A program made the translations under genes and the position numbers. Of a stretch of 32,927 nt of DNA, positions 32,009-32,927 are shown one piece after another; position 1 is the first letter of the stretch, and each line of letters opens with the position of its first letter. Source of the DNA: UBA685 sp049889495 (lineage in GTDB: Bacteria; Pseudomonadota; Alphaproteobacteria; Puniceispirillales; Puniceispirillaceae); contig JBMHDH010000028.1 of NCBI GenBank assembly GCA_049889495.1, forward strand, positions 1 to 32,927, written 5' to 3'. The notes beneath the pieces are model-generated. The model saw only the letters and a program-made list of their open reading frames with translations, did no database searches and was not told the DNA's origin.

Positions 32009-32927
32009 ATGGCTGTTTACACAACAATCAATGATGAAGAGATCTCAGATCTTCTGGCACGCTATGACATTGGCCAATTATTATCTTTGGCAGGCATCGC
32101 CGAAGGGGTTGAAAACTCTAATTTCCTTTTGCGCACAGACCGCGATAATTACATTTTGACCTTATATGAAAAGCGCACAAATGAAGCAGATTTGCCATTT
32201 TTTATGGATTTGAAACGCCATCTCAGTGCGGCTGGCATCACCTGCCCTAGTCCTATTAAAGATAAGGACGGGCAAGTCTTACAAGAGATTGCTGGCAGGC
32301 CTGGGGCAATTTTCAGCTTTCTTAACGGGGTATCTTACCGCAACCCTAAGCCGCAACATTGCTATAATTTAGGAAAAATTCTAGCAGAAATGCATCTGAA
32401 AACAGCTGATTTTGACGGGATGCGCAAAAATGCCCTTGGGCCAGATGACTGGCAAGCTTTGCTTGATAGCATTGCCGAAGATCCCAGTGATCTGCCAGCG
32501 GGCCTTCGTCAAAAGGCACATAACAGATTAGCCGATATTCTAGATAGATGGCCACGTGATCTGCCTGCTGGCATCATCCATGCTGATTTATTTCCCAATA
32601 ATGTGATGTTTGTGGGCGATGATTTGACTGGTGTGATTGATTTTTATTTCGCCTGCTCTGATCTTTATGCCTATGACGTGGCAATCTGTTTAAATAGCTG
32701 GTGCTTTGAGCCAGATGACAGCTTTAATATCACAAAATCATCTGCCTTGTTGCAAGGTTATCAATCAGAACGCCCCTTGGATGAGTCCGAAATTGCGGCC
32801 TTACCTGTGTTATGTGAAGGGTCTGCTATGCGCTTTTTCTTAACACGGCTTTATGATTGGATTAACACGCCAAAAGACGCGCTTGTGAAACCACATGACC
32901 CGATGGAATATTGGGCAAAATTGCGTT
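32009..32927 (+). CDS. thrB: Homoserine kinase (ThrB, choline-kinase fold), 3' end outside window
   Basis: About 306 codons run open to the window edge, starting MAVYTTINDEEISDLLARYD. Motifs of the aminoglycoside/choline-kinase-like homoserine kinase are visible: GIAEGVENSNFLL (nucleotide loop), YILTLYEKR (lysine region), HLSAAGITCPSPI, GKILAEMH, the catalytic IIHADLFPNNVMF and GVIDFYFACSDLYAYDVAI. This non-GHMP type ThrB is the usual form in Alphaproteobacteria. It phosphorylates homoserine on the way to threonine. The usual length is about 320, so only about 10-20 residues are missing. Confidence 0.93.
   Translation, partial: MAVYTTINDEEISDLLARYDIGQLLSLAGIAEGVENSNFLLRTDRDNYILTLYEKRTNEADLPFFMDLKRHLSAAGITCPSPIKDKDGQVLQEIAGRPGAIFSFLNGVSYRNPKPQHCYNLGKILAEMHLKTADFDGMRKNALGPDDWQALLDSIAEDPSDLPAGLRQKAHNRLADILDRWPRDLPAGIIHADLFPNNVMFVGDDLTGVIDFYFACSDLYAYDVAICLNSWCFEPDDSFNITKSSALLQGYQSERPLDESEIAALPVLCEGSAMRFFLTRLYDWINTPKDALVKPHDPMEYWAKLR

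Overview
The window looks like chromosome from a moderately AT-rich marine alphaproteobacterium, probably near the SAR116/Puniceispirillales group. That placement is an inference. It rests on gene order typical of Alphaproteobacteria: a DUF1674 gene next to rsmB, a heparinase II/III gene and purH; mutY-dciA-dsbA-smc; a separate F0 operon ordered I-a-c-b'-b; and ispH-thrB. I see no rRNA, tRNA, CRISPR array, transposase or phage gene. Nearly everything is housekeeping or conserved accessory metabolism.

Layout. 1-1172 (-): 5' part of aconitase acnB. 1533-3727 (+): ccmABCD, the haem-handling half of cytochrome c maturation, closed by a strong terminator that contains the ccmD stop codon. 3777-9799 (-): a six-gene corrinoid/C1 cluster. 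In transcription order it encodes a cobalamin-binding protein, a DUF1638 protein, a small 'virulence factor' family protein, a methylenetetrahydrofolate reductase-like protein, a methyltetrahydrofolate:corrinoid methyltransferase and a RACo/RamA-type [2Fe-2S]-ASKHA corrinoid activator. 9950-11584 (-): yciB and dusA. 11722-13953 (-): an MFS transporter and a PHP phosphoesterase. 14009-16016 (-): a small exported protein, a divergent HisD-family dehydrogenase and DUF1491. 16076-16273 (-): an SdhAF4-like protein, divergent from rsmB, heparinase and purH (+, 16337-21266). mutY (-) is divergent from dciA, a DsbA-like thiol oxidoreductase and smc (+, 22537-27379). 27646-30383 (+): F0 ATP synthase genes atpI, atpB, atpE, b' and b, ending at a bidirectional terminator shared with a convergent lipoprotein gene. 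31044-32927 (+): ispH and thrB, the latter cut by the window end.

The most interesting locus is the corrinoid cluster. The corrinoid protein, pterin-binding methyltransferase, reductase-like protein and reductive activator together form a route between methyl-THF and a methylcob(III)amide-loaded protein. The partner that gives or takes the methyl group (an MttB-type demethylase or a homocysteine methyltransferase) is not in the window. The cluster could therefore be a split methionine synthase or a catabolic methyl-transfer system, with two uncharacterised proteins (DUF1638 and the 'virulence factor' family) embedded in it.

A second recurring theme is short tandem duplications (9-25 bp) in many intergenic gaps, including a three-copy 25-bp repeat in the middle of the corrinoid cluster. 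A third is a HisD-family enzyme with an apparent paired swap of two zinc-ligand positions.
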